Source: an uncultured Kiloniellales bacterium
Lineage (GTDB): Bacteria; Pseudomonadota; Alphaproteobacteria; Kiloniellales; JAKSDN01
Direction of reading: 5' to 3'
Assembly (NCBI GenBank): GCA_947258885.1
Contig: CAMYKD010000002.1
Coordinates: 1 to 64,000, forward strand
DNA: 64,000 nucleotides
Shown here piece after piece: positions 8,311-17,650 of this stretch. How positions within the stretch are numbered: the stretch's first letter is position 1; the number at the start of each line of letters is the position of its first letter. The notes beneath the pieces are model-generated. The model saw only the letters and a list, made by a program, of their open reading frames with translations, did not search any database and was not told where the DNA came from. Both the position numbers and the translations under genes were made by a program.

Positions 8311-8862
8311 CTAGGGCGCGGCCCGGATGGGGCCACGCAATCCGTCGGGACAGCAGAACACCTGGCCCGGACCGATCGGTTGCAGGACGTGAAGGGCGAC
8401 ATAGGCATCGCCCTTTTCCATGAACTGGATCAGGAGGCTCAAGGGTTGCCCCCGCAGCGGTCCCACCAGGTCGGAGCCGCGAATCCCTCCCTTGGCCAGT
8501 ACGCCGTCGACCGTGATGCCCTTGCGGGTGAAGTCCAAGAGAAAAGCCACGATGGGTCCGTGGTGGCGGCCTTTTGACGGGCTCTCGAACCGGTGGGGAA
8601 AGCCCTCTTGCTTCAGCGCGTCCGGAGCGAGATGGATATGGGCCTGGGTAACGAGCTTGACGTTCTTGACGGTGACCTCGTATCGCAGCTCCCGGCCATC
8701 GCCGCTGAGCTGAAGCATGGCCAGTCCGCCGGCGTCCGCCGATACGAAGGCCTCGCTTCGCCCCAGCTTGGCGGTGAAGGTCCCGCTGCCGGCGGCGGCA
8801 AAGCCCGCGCCCAAGCCCGTCGCGGCCAGGGCCAGCACACACACGATCACGATCGTCCTCAT
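8311..8862 (-). CDS. Secreted CHRD-domain protein
   Basis: A 183-residue protein with a clear Sec signal peptide (MRTIVIVCVLALAATGLGAGFAAAG). The rest resembles the CHRD beta-rich domain first described in chordin: the motif with AHIHLAPDALKQEG at about 73-86, and GPLRGQPLSLLIQFMEKGDAYVALH. Bacterial CHRD proteins are extracytoplasmic and of unknown function. One Cys pair (CC) near the C-terminus is notable. It is transcribed in the same direction as the cyclase gene, 115 bases away. Confidence 0.8.
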   Translation of the reverse strand: MRTIVIVCVLALAATGLGAGFAAAGSGTFTAKLGRSEAFVSADAGGLAMLQLSGDGRELRYEVTVKNVKLVTQAHIHLAPDALKQEGFPHRFESPSKGRHHGPIVAFLLDFTRKGITVDGVLAKGGIRGSDLVGPLRGQPLSLLIQFMEKGDAYVALHVLQPIGPGQVFCCPDGLRGPIRAAP

Positions 8863-8887
8863 GGTTCCCTCCTGCCTATGCGCGCCT

Positions 8888-8897
8888 CCCCCCCCCC
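8888..8897. repeat. Homopolymer C10 tract
   Basis: Ten consecutive C residues in the intergenic region between the CHRD gene and comM, 26 bp upstream of the CHRD start. Such tracts are unstable; it could vary in length or be mis-called. Confidence 0.8.
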
Positions 8898-9018
8898 GGC
8901 CGGGCCCGGACGATGGCGAGGCATTTCTGAGAGCGTACCCCGGTTACGCCGGGAATTTCCAATTGAACTGGCGTTTGGAGACGGAACCGCCGGTCGGAGA
9001 GGCCGGTACGAGGCGACC

Positions 9019-10545
9019 TCACCCCCGTCCCGGCGCGATCCTGCGGTAGCTCAAGGCCTCCGCCACATGTATTCGGCGCACGTTTTCGCAGGCGTCCAGG
9101 TCGGCGAGGGTGCGGGCGACGCGCAGGACGCGGTGGTAGCCACGCGCCGAAAGACGCATTCTATCCGTCGCCTCGGCCAGAAGGCGCCGACCCTCGGGGT
9201 CCGGGGCGGCGATCTCCTCCAAGAGCTGGCCGTCGGCCTCGGCGTTGGAGCGCGGGCGGCCCGCTTGCGGCATGTCCGCGTAGCGGGCGTGCTGGCGGGC
9301 GCGGGCGGCGGCGACCCGTTCCGCGATCTCGGGCGAGCCTTCGGCGGGCGGTGGCAAGGAGAGGTCGGCGGCCGAGACCGACGGCACCTCGACGTGCAGG
9401 TCGATGCGGTCGAACAGCGGCCCCGAGATCTTCGATTGGTAGTCCCGCGCGCATCTGGGCGCCCGGCTGCAGGCCAGCGCCGGATCGTCCAGGTAGCCGC
9501 AGCGGCAGGGGTTCATGGCGGCGACCAGCTGGACCCTCGAGGGGTAGGTGACGTGGGCGTTGGCTCTCGCGATCGCGACCCGGCCGGACTCCATGGGTTG
9601 GCGCAGGGCCTCCAGCGTGGCGCGCGCGAACTCGGGCAACTCGTCGAGGAACAGCACGCCGAGATGCGACAGCGAGATCTCGCCCGGCCGAGCCCGGTTA
9701 CCGCCGCCGATCAGCGCGACCAGGGAGGCCGAGTGGTGCGGGTCGCGGAACGGCCGCCGGCGCAGCAGCCGCCCGCCCTCGAGCAACCCGGCCACCGAAT
9801 GGATCATCGAGACCTCCAGAGCCTCGGAAGGCGCGAGCGGCGGCAGCAGGCCGGCCAGGCGCTGGGCCAGCATCGACTTGCCGGCGCCCGGCGGACCGAT
9901 CATCAGCAGGTTGTGGCCGCCGGCCGCGGTCACCTCGAGCGCCCTCTTGGCCGTCTCCTGGCCCTTGATGTCCTTGAGGTCCGGATCCTCGCCGCCGGCC
10001 TCCGCCAGCGCCGGCTCCGGCGGGGTCAGCACCTGGGTGCCCTTGAAGTGGTTGACCAGGGCCAGCAGTGTGGCGGGCGCCAGCACCTCGACACCGGCGG
10101 CCCAGGCCGCCTCGCCGCCCTGGGCCGCCGGGCAGATCAGGCCGCGCTCCGAGGCCGCGGCGTGGAGTGCGCTGGGCAGCACGCCGGCGACCGGCGCCAG
10201 GCCGCCGTCCAGGCCAAGCTCGCCGAGCGCGATATAGCCGACGAGCTCGTCGCCCGGCAGGACCGCCATGGCGGTGAGCAGGCCGAGCGCGATCGGCAGG
10301 TCGAAGTGGCTGCCCTCCTTCAGCAGGTCGGCGGGGGCCAGGTTGACCGTAATGCGCCGCGGCGGCAGCGCAAGGCCGAGGGCGCCCAAGGCGGCGCGCA
10401 CCCGCTCGCGGCTCTCGGCCACCGCCTTGTCGGGCAGGCCGACCACGGTGAAGCTTGGCAGGCCGCCGCCGGCGATCTGAACCTGGACGTCGACATCGAC
10501 GACCTCGATGCCCTGGAAGGCCACGGTGCTGACCCGCGCAACCAT
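9019..10545 (-). CDS. comM: YifB/ComM family Mg-chelatase-like AAA+ ATPase
   Basis: A 508-residue protein: an N-terminal ChlI-type domain (about 1-165, with AVAESRERVRAALGALG and the LAPADLLKEGSHFDLPIALG block), an AAA+ core with Walker A GPPGAGKS and FLDELPEF as Walker B, and a C-terminal Mg_chelatase_C domain (SARGYHRVLRVARTLADL). In Vibrio, ComM is a hexameric helicase that promotes branch migration in natural transformation; in most bacteria the role is unproven. In alphaproteobacteria it commonly neighbours gshB or yraN, which are about 5-7 kb away here. Confidence 0.95.
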   Translation of the reverse strand: MVARVSTVAFQGIEVVDVDVQVQIAGGGLPSFTVVGLPDKAVAESRERVRAALGALGLALPPRRITVNLAPADLLKEGSHFDLPIALGLLTAMAVLPGDELVGYIALGELGLDGGLAPVAGVLPSALHAAASERGLICPAAQGGEAAWAAGVEVLAPATLLALVNHFKGTQVLTPPEPALAEAGGEDPDLKDIKGQETAKRALEVTAAGGHNLLMIGPPGAGKSMLAQRLAGLLPPLAPSEALEVSMIHSVAGLLEGGRLLRRRPFRDPHHSASLVALIGGGNRARPGEISLSHLGVLFLDELPEFARATLEALRQPMESGRVAIARANAHVTYPSRVQLVAAMNPCRCGYLDDPALACSRAPRCARDYQSKISGPLFDRIDLHVEVPSVSAADLSLPPPAEGSPEIAERVAAARARQHARYADMPQAGRPRSNAEADGQLLEEIAAPDPEGRRLLAEATDRMRLSARGYHRVLRVARTLADLDACENVRRIHVAEALSYRRIAPGRG

Positions 10546-10749
10546 GTTCCCTCTTTGTTCGCTGTTCGTGACCCGAGGTTACGCCCGCATGGGCCAATTT
10601 GCAATCTAACGGTGCGGCGGCCCTGAGGCGAGGACTTCCGCAAACGCCAAGCCATCGCCCCAACCGGGGTGCCGCGCCTCGTGTTTCGATTGACATGCCC
10701 GAGACTCCTGCCAAGGTCCGTGCGTAACGACGCCTTGAAAAAGCGGACC

Positions 10750-11592
10750 ATGACGAAGGACATTCTTGCGGTCGAGCCCGAGATCCGGCTGGGAATTTTC
10801 CTCGGGGTCTTCGCGGTCATGGCCGTCTGGGAGGCCCTCATGCCACGGCGCGGTCGAACCGTTTCCCGCTGGATCCGCTGGCCGAGCAATCTAGGCATCG
10901 TGGCCGTCAACACCTTGCTTTTGAGAGTCCTCTTCCCGACCGCCGCTGTGGGACTGGCGTTGTTGGGCGAAGAGCGGGGCTGGGGACTGTTGAACAACCT
11001 GGTCCTGCCCACCTGGCTGTCCTTGGCGCTCGCCGTCCTGCTGCTCGATTTCGTGATCTATCTGCAGCACGTGATGTTCCATGCGGTCCCGGCGCTCTGG
11101 CGGCTGCACCGCATGCACCACGCAGATCTCGATTTCGACGTGACGACCGGCGCGCGGTTTCACCCGATCGAGATCCTGCTGTCCATGGGATTGAAGCTGG
11201 CCGTCGTGACGGCGCTCGGCGCTCCGGCGCTCGCCGTGCTGATCTTCGAGGTGTTGCTGAATGGCACGGCCATGTTCAACCACGCCAACCTCCGTCTCCC
11301 CGAGGCGCTCGACCGGGTATTGCGCTGGGTGATCGTCACGCCGGACATGCACCGGGTGCACCATTCGATTGTGCCGCGCGAGACGAATAGCAACTTCGGC
11401 TTCAACCTGCCCTGGTGGGACCGGCTGCTGGGCACCTACCGCGCCCAGCCCGCCGCCGGGCATGCGGCCATGACTATCGGCATCGAGCAATTTCGCGCCC
11501 CCCGCGACCTGTGGCTCGACCGTATGCTGGTGCAGCCTTTCCTCGGCGAGGCGGGGCGCTATCCGATCAACCGGCGCGATTCGGCCGACTGA
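10750..11592 (+). CDS. Sterol desaturase / fatty acid hydroxylase family protein
   Basis: A 280-residue integral membrane di-iron oxygenase of the PF04116 family. The histidine clusters are HVMFH (about 100-104), HRMHH (about 113-117) and HRVHH near residue 207, with the conserved WWDRLLGTY just after. Four or five hydrophobic segments precede and separate the clusters. Relatives hydroxylate or desaturate sterols, carotenoids, hopanoids or alkylglycerols; the substrate cannot be assigned. The longer frame begins at 10669, but ATG 10750 gives a natural start; a TTGACA hexamer lies at 10690-10695. Confidence 0.88.
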   Translation: MTKDILAVEPEIRLGIFLGVFAVMAVWEALMPRRGRTVSRWIRWPSNLGIVAVNTLLLRVLFPTAAVGLALLGEERGWGLLNNLVLPTWLSLALAVLLLDFVIYLQHVMFHAVPALWRLHRMHHADLDFDVTTGARFHPIEILLSMGLKLAVVTALGAPALAVLIFEVLLNGTAMFNHANLRLPEALDRVLRWVIVTPDMHRVHHSIVPRETNSNFGFNLPWWDRLLGTYRAQPAAGHAAMTIGIEQFRAPRDLWLDRMLVQPFLGEAGRYPINRRDSAD

Positions 11593-11713
11593 AGGCCTGA
11601 GGCCTCGGGCGCAGCGGCAGGCAGCAGGCGTCGCGAAGTCAAAACCCCTTTGCGGGTAATTCCACTCGGAAATGCGCCGGAAGCACGATCTGCCGGGCGG
11701 CGGAGCCATCCCG

Positions 11714-11728
11714 TTAACGGGTTGTTAA
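11714..11728. promoter_or_regulatory. CtrA-type box TTAA-N7-TTAA
   Basis: TTAA (11714-11717), CGGGTTG, TTAA (11725-11728): the full CtrA half-site spacing, second such site in the window. A -10-like AT-rich stretch (TCAAATAC, about 11751-11758) lies downstream, so transcription would start near 11760. Confidence 0.55.
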
Positions 11729-11797
11729 GACGGCCTGTGACAGAATTGGGTCAAATACGCAAAACGTAATACATGGGGGAAGTCCAAGTATCGAGCG

Positions 11798-11919
11798 CTC
11801 CGAGACCACTTCGGAGAGTCAGTTTGGTCCCGGTGAAAGACCTCAAGGGACCACGGAGCGCTGATCGGCAGTCTGGACCACAGAGGCCCGGACCCCGAAT
11901 AAGGGACATCCCTCTGTGG
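11798..11919 (+). promoter_or_regulatory. Three consecutive hairpins in a long 5' leader
   Basis: Inverted repeats CTCCGA/TCGGAG (11798-11816, loop 7), GGTCCC/GGGACC (11826-11852, with an inner GGT-GAAAG-ACC stem) and CCACAGAGG/CCTCTGTGG (11878-11919, loop 24). All arms are perfect. The last ends eight bases before the AGGAGG of the downstream gene. It does not match any riboswitch class I know; it may be a regulatory leader or a small RNA. Confidence 0.55.
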
Positions 11920-11937
11920 ACGTAACAGGAGGATGGC

Positions 11938-12303
11938 ATGGCCCATCGATTCAAGAAGGGCGGGAACCGCGCCGTAGACGTTGATATCGGCCGCCGCGAG
12001 GCGTTGACCCGGCTCGGCCTCGGCGTGTCGGCCGCATACGCGGCACCCGTGCTGCTTACGCTGACCTCGACCGCGGAGGCCGGCGTCGTTATCGGCGACG
12101 AGGTTCCAACCAACCCCAAGGGTGGCAAAGGTGGCGGTGACGGAAGCGACCCGTCTGCCGTTTCGGCCCCCTCAGCCCCCTCAGCCCCCTCAGCTCCCTC
12201 GGGACCCTCGGGCTCCGGAAAGGGAAAAAAGCGGGGAGGCAATCGAAAACGCGTCACGGTGCGGGAACTGCTGGAGTACCTTGCGAACTTCGGGAAGAAA
12301 TGA
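11938..12303 (+). CDS. Small exported protein with Ser-Ala-Pro repeats, function unknown
   Basis: A 121-residue protein. The N-terminus has Arg-Arg followed by a hydrophobic stretch (RREALTRLGLGVSAAYAAPVLLTL then STAEA), resembling a Tat-type signal or anchor with cleavage after AEA. After a Gly/Lys-rich linker come tandem Ser-Ala-Pro triplets (about 76-90) and a basic C-terminus (GKKRGGNRKRVTVRELLEYL). I know no family for it. ATG follows AGGAGG by five bases; a CtrA-type box and a structured leader lie upstream. It is probably a small cell-envelope protein; this is inferred from composition only. Confidence 0.65.
   Translation: MAHRFKKGGNRAVDVDIGRREALTRLGLGVSAAYAAPVLLTLTSTAEAGVVIGDEVPTNPKGGKGGGDGSDPSAVSAPSAPSAPSAPSGPSGSGKGKKRGGNRKRVTVRELLEYLANFGKK
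12163..12207 (+). repeat. 9-bp tandem repeat encoding Ser-Ala-Pro
   Basis: Five tandem units of TCAGCCCCC or close variants (TCGGCCCCC, TCAGCTCCC, TCGGGACCC), in frame within the small exported protein. Two units are identical, so slippage could change the copy number without breaking the frame. Confidence 0.85.
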
Positions 12304-12429
12304 GTGCGGCGGCGCGGGCCCAGGTCGCGCGCCCTTGCCACGGACTCCCGAACGCCAGGATGACCGCGGATACGGTCGCCGCATTGCGCTGAACGGCGAT
12401 CCATATGCCGGGCGCGAGGGCGCTTCGCG

Positions 12430-13464
<1,035 letters not shown>

Positions 13465-13590
13465 CGCACAGCCTCATTCCAAGTCAATCCGGCGGCCGGC
13501 GCTGAACACCCGCAGTAGCAGACCACGTCGACGAGGGCGAGCTGGACGGCACCGAGCGGCCGCCTAGCTTGCGGTCCCCTCCGGGCCCGG

Positions 13591-14622
13591 TCACTTCTTC
13601 AAATTGCTCCAGATCTTGTTGTACAGGCCCACGACCTCCTTGTCGCAGGGCGGCACGAACTCCGGCGCGGGTGCGTCGGTCGGCATGACGATCTCCGGCG
13701 CCTCCATTATCTCCGGGGTCATGAATCTTCGGCTGCCCGCGATGCCATTGGCGTAGCGCGCGAAATTGGATATCAGGGCCGCGTTCTCCGGCGCCATGAT
13801 GAAGTTCTGGAAGAGCTTGGCGTTCTCCAGGTTTGCTGCATCCCTCAAGACCGCAACGTTGTCCATCCAGCCGGTGAATCCCTCGCGCGGGTAGGCGTAC
13901 TTCAAGGTCGGCACCTCCCTGCGTGCCCGCATGGCCATGCCGTTCCAGATCTGCGACGCGTCCACTTGGCCGGACTTGAGCCATTCGGTGGTTCTGTAGT
14001 CCATGCTCCGCCAGTACTGCCTGGCGTTCAGCAGCAGTTGGCTGAGTTCTCCGAGTTGCTCCTTGTTCTTGTTGCAGCGTGGGTGACCGAGGTAGCGCAG
14101 GCCGGCATTGATGACGTCATTGATGTCGTTCAGCATGTTTATCCGGCCCTTGAGAACATCGGGCGGATCGAACAGGATCGCTAGTGTGTCGATGTCGCCG
14201 TCATAGGTCGCAGTGTTTACCGAAAAGGACGTCGAGCCCCACTGCCACGGCACGGAGTACGTGCGCCCTGGGTCCCAATAGACGTCCTTCCAGCGCGTGT
14301 CGACGTGTTTGAAGTTCTCCATCTGATACGGCTTGGTTTCGGCCAGCAGACCTTCCTCGATCATGGCCTGGACCATGTAATCGCCGGGCACGACGATGTC
14401 GTAGCCGGTGCCGCCGGCCTTCACCTTTGCCAGCATGGTCTCGTTGGAATCGTAACTGTCGATCGTCACCTTGACGTCGTGAGCATTTTCGAATTTCTCG
14501 ATCAATTCGGGGCTCGTGTAGTTACCCCAGTTGAAAATGTGCAGTTCGCCCGCTGCCAGGGCCTTTCCACCTGCGGAAGCGAGCCCGAGCAAAGTGGCTG
14601 CCACGGTCAAGAGATGTTTCAT
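13591..14622 (-). CDS. Spermidine/putrescine-type periplasmic substrate-binding protein
   Basis: A 343-residue exported protein: signal peptide (MKHLLTVAATLLGLASAGGKALA), then the PotD/PotF-like start GELHIFNWGNYTSPELIEKFE and the GYDIVVPGDYMVQAMIEEGLL block typical of polyamine binders. I chose ATG 14622; the frame continues 27 codons upstream without signal-like sequence. No permease or ATPase genes accompany it, so it must work with an ABC transporter encoded elsewhere or act in sensing. It is followed by the acetylpolyamine amidohydrolase gene 126 bases on. Confidence 0.9.
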   Translation of the reverse strand: MKHLLTVAATLLGLASAGGKALAAGELHIFNWGNYTSPELIEKFENAHDVKVTIDSYDSNETMLAKVKAGGTGYDIVVPGDYMVQAMIEEGLLAETKPYQMENFKHVDTRWKDVYWDPGRTYSVPWQWGSTSFSVNTATYDGDIDTLAILFDPPDVLKGRINMLNDINDVINAGLRYLGHPRCNKNKEQLGELSQLLLNARQYWRSMDYRTTEWLKSGQVDASQIWNGMAMRARREVPTLKYAYPREGFTGWMDNVAVLRDAANLENAKLFQNFIMAPENAALISNFARYANGIAGSRRFMTPEIMEAPEIVMPTDAPAPEFVPPCDKEVVGLYNKIWSNLKK

Positions 14623-14713
14623 CGGCTTGTCTTCGGGTGCATGTCGCCTCCGCCTTTGATCCGGACCAGGGTTGCTTGCTGGTAACCGGAAGACAAACAG
14701 CATTTCGCTAGCC

Positions 14714-15673
14714 TCAAGCCCCCGCTTGGCGGGCGGCGAAACGAGCCTCTATGGCATCCCATATGTCGGATTCGAGCGACACCTCGTCGAAGCGGTTGAT
14801 CTCTTGGATGCCGGTCGGCGAGGTGACGTTGATCTCGGTCAGGTAGCCGCCGATCACGTCGATGCCGACGAAGATCAGCCCCCGTTCCGCGAGGACCGGT
14901 CCGATCGCCTCGCAGATCTCCTGGTCGCGCCGGTCCAGGCCGGCCCGCTCCGGACGGGCGCCGGCGTGCATGTTGGCGCGCGCCTCGCCCGGCGGCGGCA
15001 CCCGGTTGATGGCGCCGGCCGCGCGCCCGTCGATCAGGATGACGCGCTTGTCGCCCTCGCGCACCTCCGGCAGGTAGAGCTGGACCATGATCGGCTCCCG
15101 GTAGAGTTCGGTGAACATCTCGAGCAGCGCGTTGAGGTTCTCGTCTGCCGGATCGATGTGGAACACGCCGGCGCCGCCGTTGCCGAACAGCGGCTTGACG
15201 ATAATGTCCTTGTGCTCCGCCCGGAAATCGAGGATCTCGGCCCGGTCGCTACTGATCAGCGTCGGCGGCATGAGCGGGCCGAAGTGGGTCGCAAAGAGCT
15301 TCTCCGGCGCGTTGCGCACATGGACAGGGTCGTTGACCACCAGGGTTCTCGGGTGGACGTGCTCGAGCAGGTGGGTGGCGGTGATGTAGGCCATGTCGAA
15401 GGGCGGATCCTGGCGCATCAGCACGACATCGAGCGTCGCCAGATCGATCGGCTCCGCCTGACCCAGCGTGGCGTGGTTGCCGCGTTCGCGCCGCACCTCG
15501 AACGGCTTGGCCCGGGCGTAGACCCGGCCCTCGCGGAAGCTCAGCTCCTGAGGCAGGTAGTGGAACAGAGCGTGTCCCCGGCGTTGCGCCTCCAGCGCCA
15601 GGACGAAGGTGCTGTCGGCATCGATGTCGATCGATTCGATCGGGTCCATCTGGATTGCGACGGCGAGGCTCAT
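14714..15673 (-). CDS. gshB: Glutathione synthetase
   Basis: ATP-grasp ligase, 319 residues, that joins gamma-glutamylcysteine and glycine. Visible marks are [15 protein letters not shown] at the N-terminus, [19 protein letters not shown], the glycine-rich ATP loop [13 protein letters not shown] and the C-terminal [23 protein letters not shown]. Length and motifs are standard. It is the last gene of the sirB1-like group on this strand, and is followed 92 bases later by the polyamine-binding protein gene. Confidence 0.97.
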   Translation of the reverse strand: MSLAVAIQMDPIESIDIDADSTFVLALEAQRRGHALFHYLPQELSFREGRVYARAKPFEVRRERGNHATLGQAEPIDLATLDVVLMRQDPPFDMAYITATHLLEHVHPRTLVVNDPVHVRNAPEKLFATHFGPLMPPTLISSDRAEILDFRAEHKDIIVKPLFGNGGAGVFHIDPADENLNALLEMFTELYREPIMVQLYLPEVREGDKRVILIDGRAAGAINRVPPPGEARANMHAGARPERAGLDRRDQEICEAIGPVLAERGLIFVGIDVIGGYLTEINVTSPTGIQEINRFDEVSLESDIWDAIEARFAARQAGA

Positions 15674-15746
15674 GGCTGGACCTTCGGGCTGCCTGTGCGA
15701 ATTGCGCCACTATAGCGGGTTCGGTGCGCTTTGGCCCCGTGCTCTG

Positions 15747-16601
15747 TCAATTGAGCCGGGATTTCACCTGCTGAAGGAGCGTTGCCGCCTGGTGCAGGCT
15801 CTCGGGTCCGGCGCCCAAGTCGAGGAAATGCTCCAGCGACAGCGCCGCGGCCCGCAAGTTGCCAAGGCGGGCGTGAAGCGCGCCCGCCTCATGCCACAGC
15901 GACGCCTCGCGCGGCGCGATCATCAACATGGTCCCGATTACCTCCAGCGCCTGCCGAACCCGACCGCTCTGCAACAGGCGGCCTTTAATGTTATTCTGCA
16001 GACGCAAGAGGATGTTCCGGTTGCCGGTCGCCGCGTAGTGGGCCGGCCTGAGTTCGGCGTCGGGGCCGGCAATCGCCTTGAGCCGCCCGCGCAAGGCCGA
16101 GGACTCGAGCGTCTCGCCGGTGCCGAAGGGATCGATGACTGCGCGCTGGCCGCCCAGCTCCAGGGACAACAGAAAATGGCCCGGGAAATTCAACCCGGCG
16201 ATCGACCAGCCCTGGTGCCGTGCGGCCGCGATATAAAGGATGCCGAGCGCGACCGGGAGCCCCTTGCGCCGGTCGATCACGCGCATCAGGTTGGCGTTCT
16301 GCTGGTCATCGTAAGTCAGGCGGTCGCCGTGATACCCGTATTGTTCGACGATGACGGCTCTCAAGGTGTCGATCCGCGATTCGAGGGACCGGGCCGCGGA
16401 GGCCGTGGCGCCGATGCGTGCGGTGTCGAGCTGCAGCAAGCCCACGTGGTCCCTGTAGCGCTCGATCGGCAGGCCCGGCCGGTCGAGCGCAGCGAGCAGC
16501 AAGGCGGCCCCGGCGAGGTCGATATCGGCGTCCGGTTGGCCGCCGATCCGGCGCAGCCGGGCCTCGAGCCCGGGCCGTCGGTCGGCCGGCGATCGGGTCA
16601 T
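15747..16601 (-). CDS. SirB1-family transglutaminase-like / TPR protein
   Basis: A 284-residue protein: an N-terminal transglutaminase-like region (RIDTLRAVIVEQYGYHGD, then RKGLPVALGILYIAAARHQGW and GLNFPGHFLLSLE) and a C-terminal tetratricopeptide-like repeat part (ASLWHEAGALHARLGNLRAAALSLEHFL). This is the SirB1/DUF1347 arrangement; the catalytic Cys of true transglutaminases is not evident, so enzymatic activity is doubtful. The ATG overlaps the stop of the BON gene (ATGA), so it is translated with it. The open frame extends far upstream through other genes, but that part is spurious. Confidence 0.85.
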   Translation of the reverse strand: MTRSPADRRPGLEARLRRIGGQPDADIDLAGAALLLAALDRPGLPIERYRDHVGLLQLDTARIGATASAARSLESRIDTLRAVIVEQYGYHGDRLTYDDQQNANLMRVIDRRKGLPVALGILYIAAARHQGWSIAGLNFPGHFLLSLELGGQRAVIDPFGTGETLESSALRGRLKAIAGPDAELRPAHYAATGNRNILLRLQNNIKGRLLQSGRVRQALEVIGTMLMIAPREASLWHEAGALHARLGNLRAAALSLEHFLDLGAGPESLHQAATLLQQVKSRLN

Positions 16602-17215
16602 GACTTGCGGGCCGGGTCGTCCTTGAGGCGGACATAGTTGACGACGCGGCGGACATATTGAACGTCCTTGGCGTGGGCTATGACCCGGTCCAACTCGGCC
16701 TGGTCCTGCGCCACGCCGATCAGATAGACACTCTGGTTGACCACCTCGACGGAATAGTTTGTCGAGGAAACGGCTTCGTCGAACCGCAGCTTGTTCTTCA
16801 GCTCGGTGCCAATCTTGACGTCTGTGAACCAGTCGGAGAGCGAAGAGTCGTCCTTGATCTCGATCTCGTTGATGACCTCTTTCACGCCCTCCACCTGCCA
16901 GACCAGACGCACTGCGTCGACCCGGGTCTGCGGGTCGGCGACCGTGCCGCTCAAGAGCACGCGCGCCTCCTGAACTTGAAGATTGACGCTGCTGTACAGC
17001 TCCGTGCTTTTCTGGAACCAGAGGTGGTTGATATCGGCTCGGATGCGGGTGTCGGTCAAGGCGCCCTTTGCTCCGCGCTCCTGTGTCGCAGCTACGCCGG
17101 CGGTTGCGCCGGCACCGACTAGAACAACCGGTGCGCAGGACGAAACGAACTGACCGAGCCCAATCGTGACGGCCAGCGTCAGCACGAGAGCGCAACCGCG
17201 GCTGAATGTGGACAT
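16598..17215 (-). CDS. Dual BON-domain outer membrane lipoprotein (DolP/YraP-like)
   Basis: A 205-residue protein with a lipoprotein-type signal (ALVLTLAVTIGLGQFVSSC, lipid Cys at 27) and two BON domains, about 50-118 (VNLQVQEARVLLSGTVADPQTR) and 125-195 (SVEVVNQSVYLIGVAQDQAELDRVIAHA). This is the architecture of E. coli DolP, which binds anionic phospholipids and supports outer membrane integrity and BamA. E. coli dolP also lies near yraN, lpoA and rsmI, all neighbours here. Its stop overlaps the next start by four bases. Confidence 0.88.
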   Translation of the reverse strand: MSTFSRGCALVLTLAVTIGLGQFVSSCAPVVLVGAGATAGVAATQERGAKGALTDTRIRADINHLWFQKSTELYSSVNLQVQEARVLLSGTVADPQTRVDAVRLVWQVEGVKEVINEIEIKDDSSLSDWFTDVKIGTELKNKLRFDEAVSSTNYSVEVVNQSVYLIGVAQDQAELDRVIAHAKDVQYVRRVVNYVRLKDDPARKS

Positions 17216-17275
17216 GGCGTGGACTCCTCGGTGTTGCGGGATGGTCGCTCGTCCCTTCCCATACCCCAGTCGGAC

Positions 17276-17650
17276 TCAGAATCGCAATTCCTCGCGCCAG
17301 ACGTCCGTAATGTGGCGCGGCCAGCGGCCCGGAGCGATAAGGATGGCGTCGAACCGCAGGTCGAGCTTGCCGAGACTCGGGTGCCGCTGCAAGAAGGCTT
17401 TTGCGGCCCGGGCGATTCGTTCCTGCTGGCGCCCGCCGAGCGCCTCTGCGGCCTCTGCCAAACCGCCGCGTGCCTTGACCTCGACCAGCGCCAGGACCCG
17501 CCCCCGCCGGGCGATCAGGTCGATCTCGCCGACGCCCGCGCGGTAATCCCGGGCGAGGACACGATAGCCCTTCAGGCGCAGCCAAAAAGCGGCTAGGCCC
17601 TCGGCCCTGCGGCCGCGCAGCCAAGCGCGCCGACGTCGCTCCAGGCTCAT
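17276..17650 (-). CDS. yraN: YraN family protein (UPF0102), nuclease-like fold
   Basis: A 124-residue protein with the UPF0102 pattern: RAEGLAAFWLRLKGYRVLARDYRAGVGEIDLIARR, then LVEVKAR. The E-x-D-L ... V-E-V-K arrangement is that of an endonuclease-like (Holliday-junction-resolvase-type) fold; the role is not established. It overlaps the end of rsmI by four bases (ATGA-type), so the two are coupled, as in many proteobacteria. Confidence 0.93.
   Translation of the reverse strand: MSLERRRRAWLRGRRAEGLAAFWLRLKGYRVLARDYRAGVGEIDLIARRGRVLALVEVKARGGLAEAAEALGGRQQERIARAAKAFLQRHPSLGKLDLRFDAILIAPGRWPRHITDVWREELRF

Larger units (their letters stand above)
11593..11937 (+). other. 345-base gap: CtrA-type box and structured leader
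   Basis: No protein-coding gene is supported here. The first ~120 bases show nothing clear apart from an AGGCCTGAGGCCT element just after the hydroxylase stop. From 11714 on it holds a CtrA-type box, then a ~180-base stretch with three successive hairpins leading to a strong Shine-Dalgarno sequence (AGGAGG, 11927-11932) for the gene at 11938. Confidence 0.7.

Noticed and set aside
8593-10626. 677-codon plus-strand frame opposite comM
   Set aside because: Shadow of comM, which has clear motifs on the minus strand.
11725-11946. 73-codon minus-strand frame in the leader before the small exported protein
   Set aside because: No Shine-Dalgarno sequence or family; it crosses the inverted repeats, which explain its sequence better.
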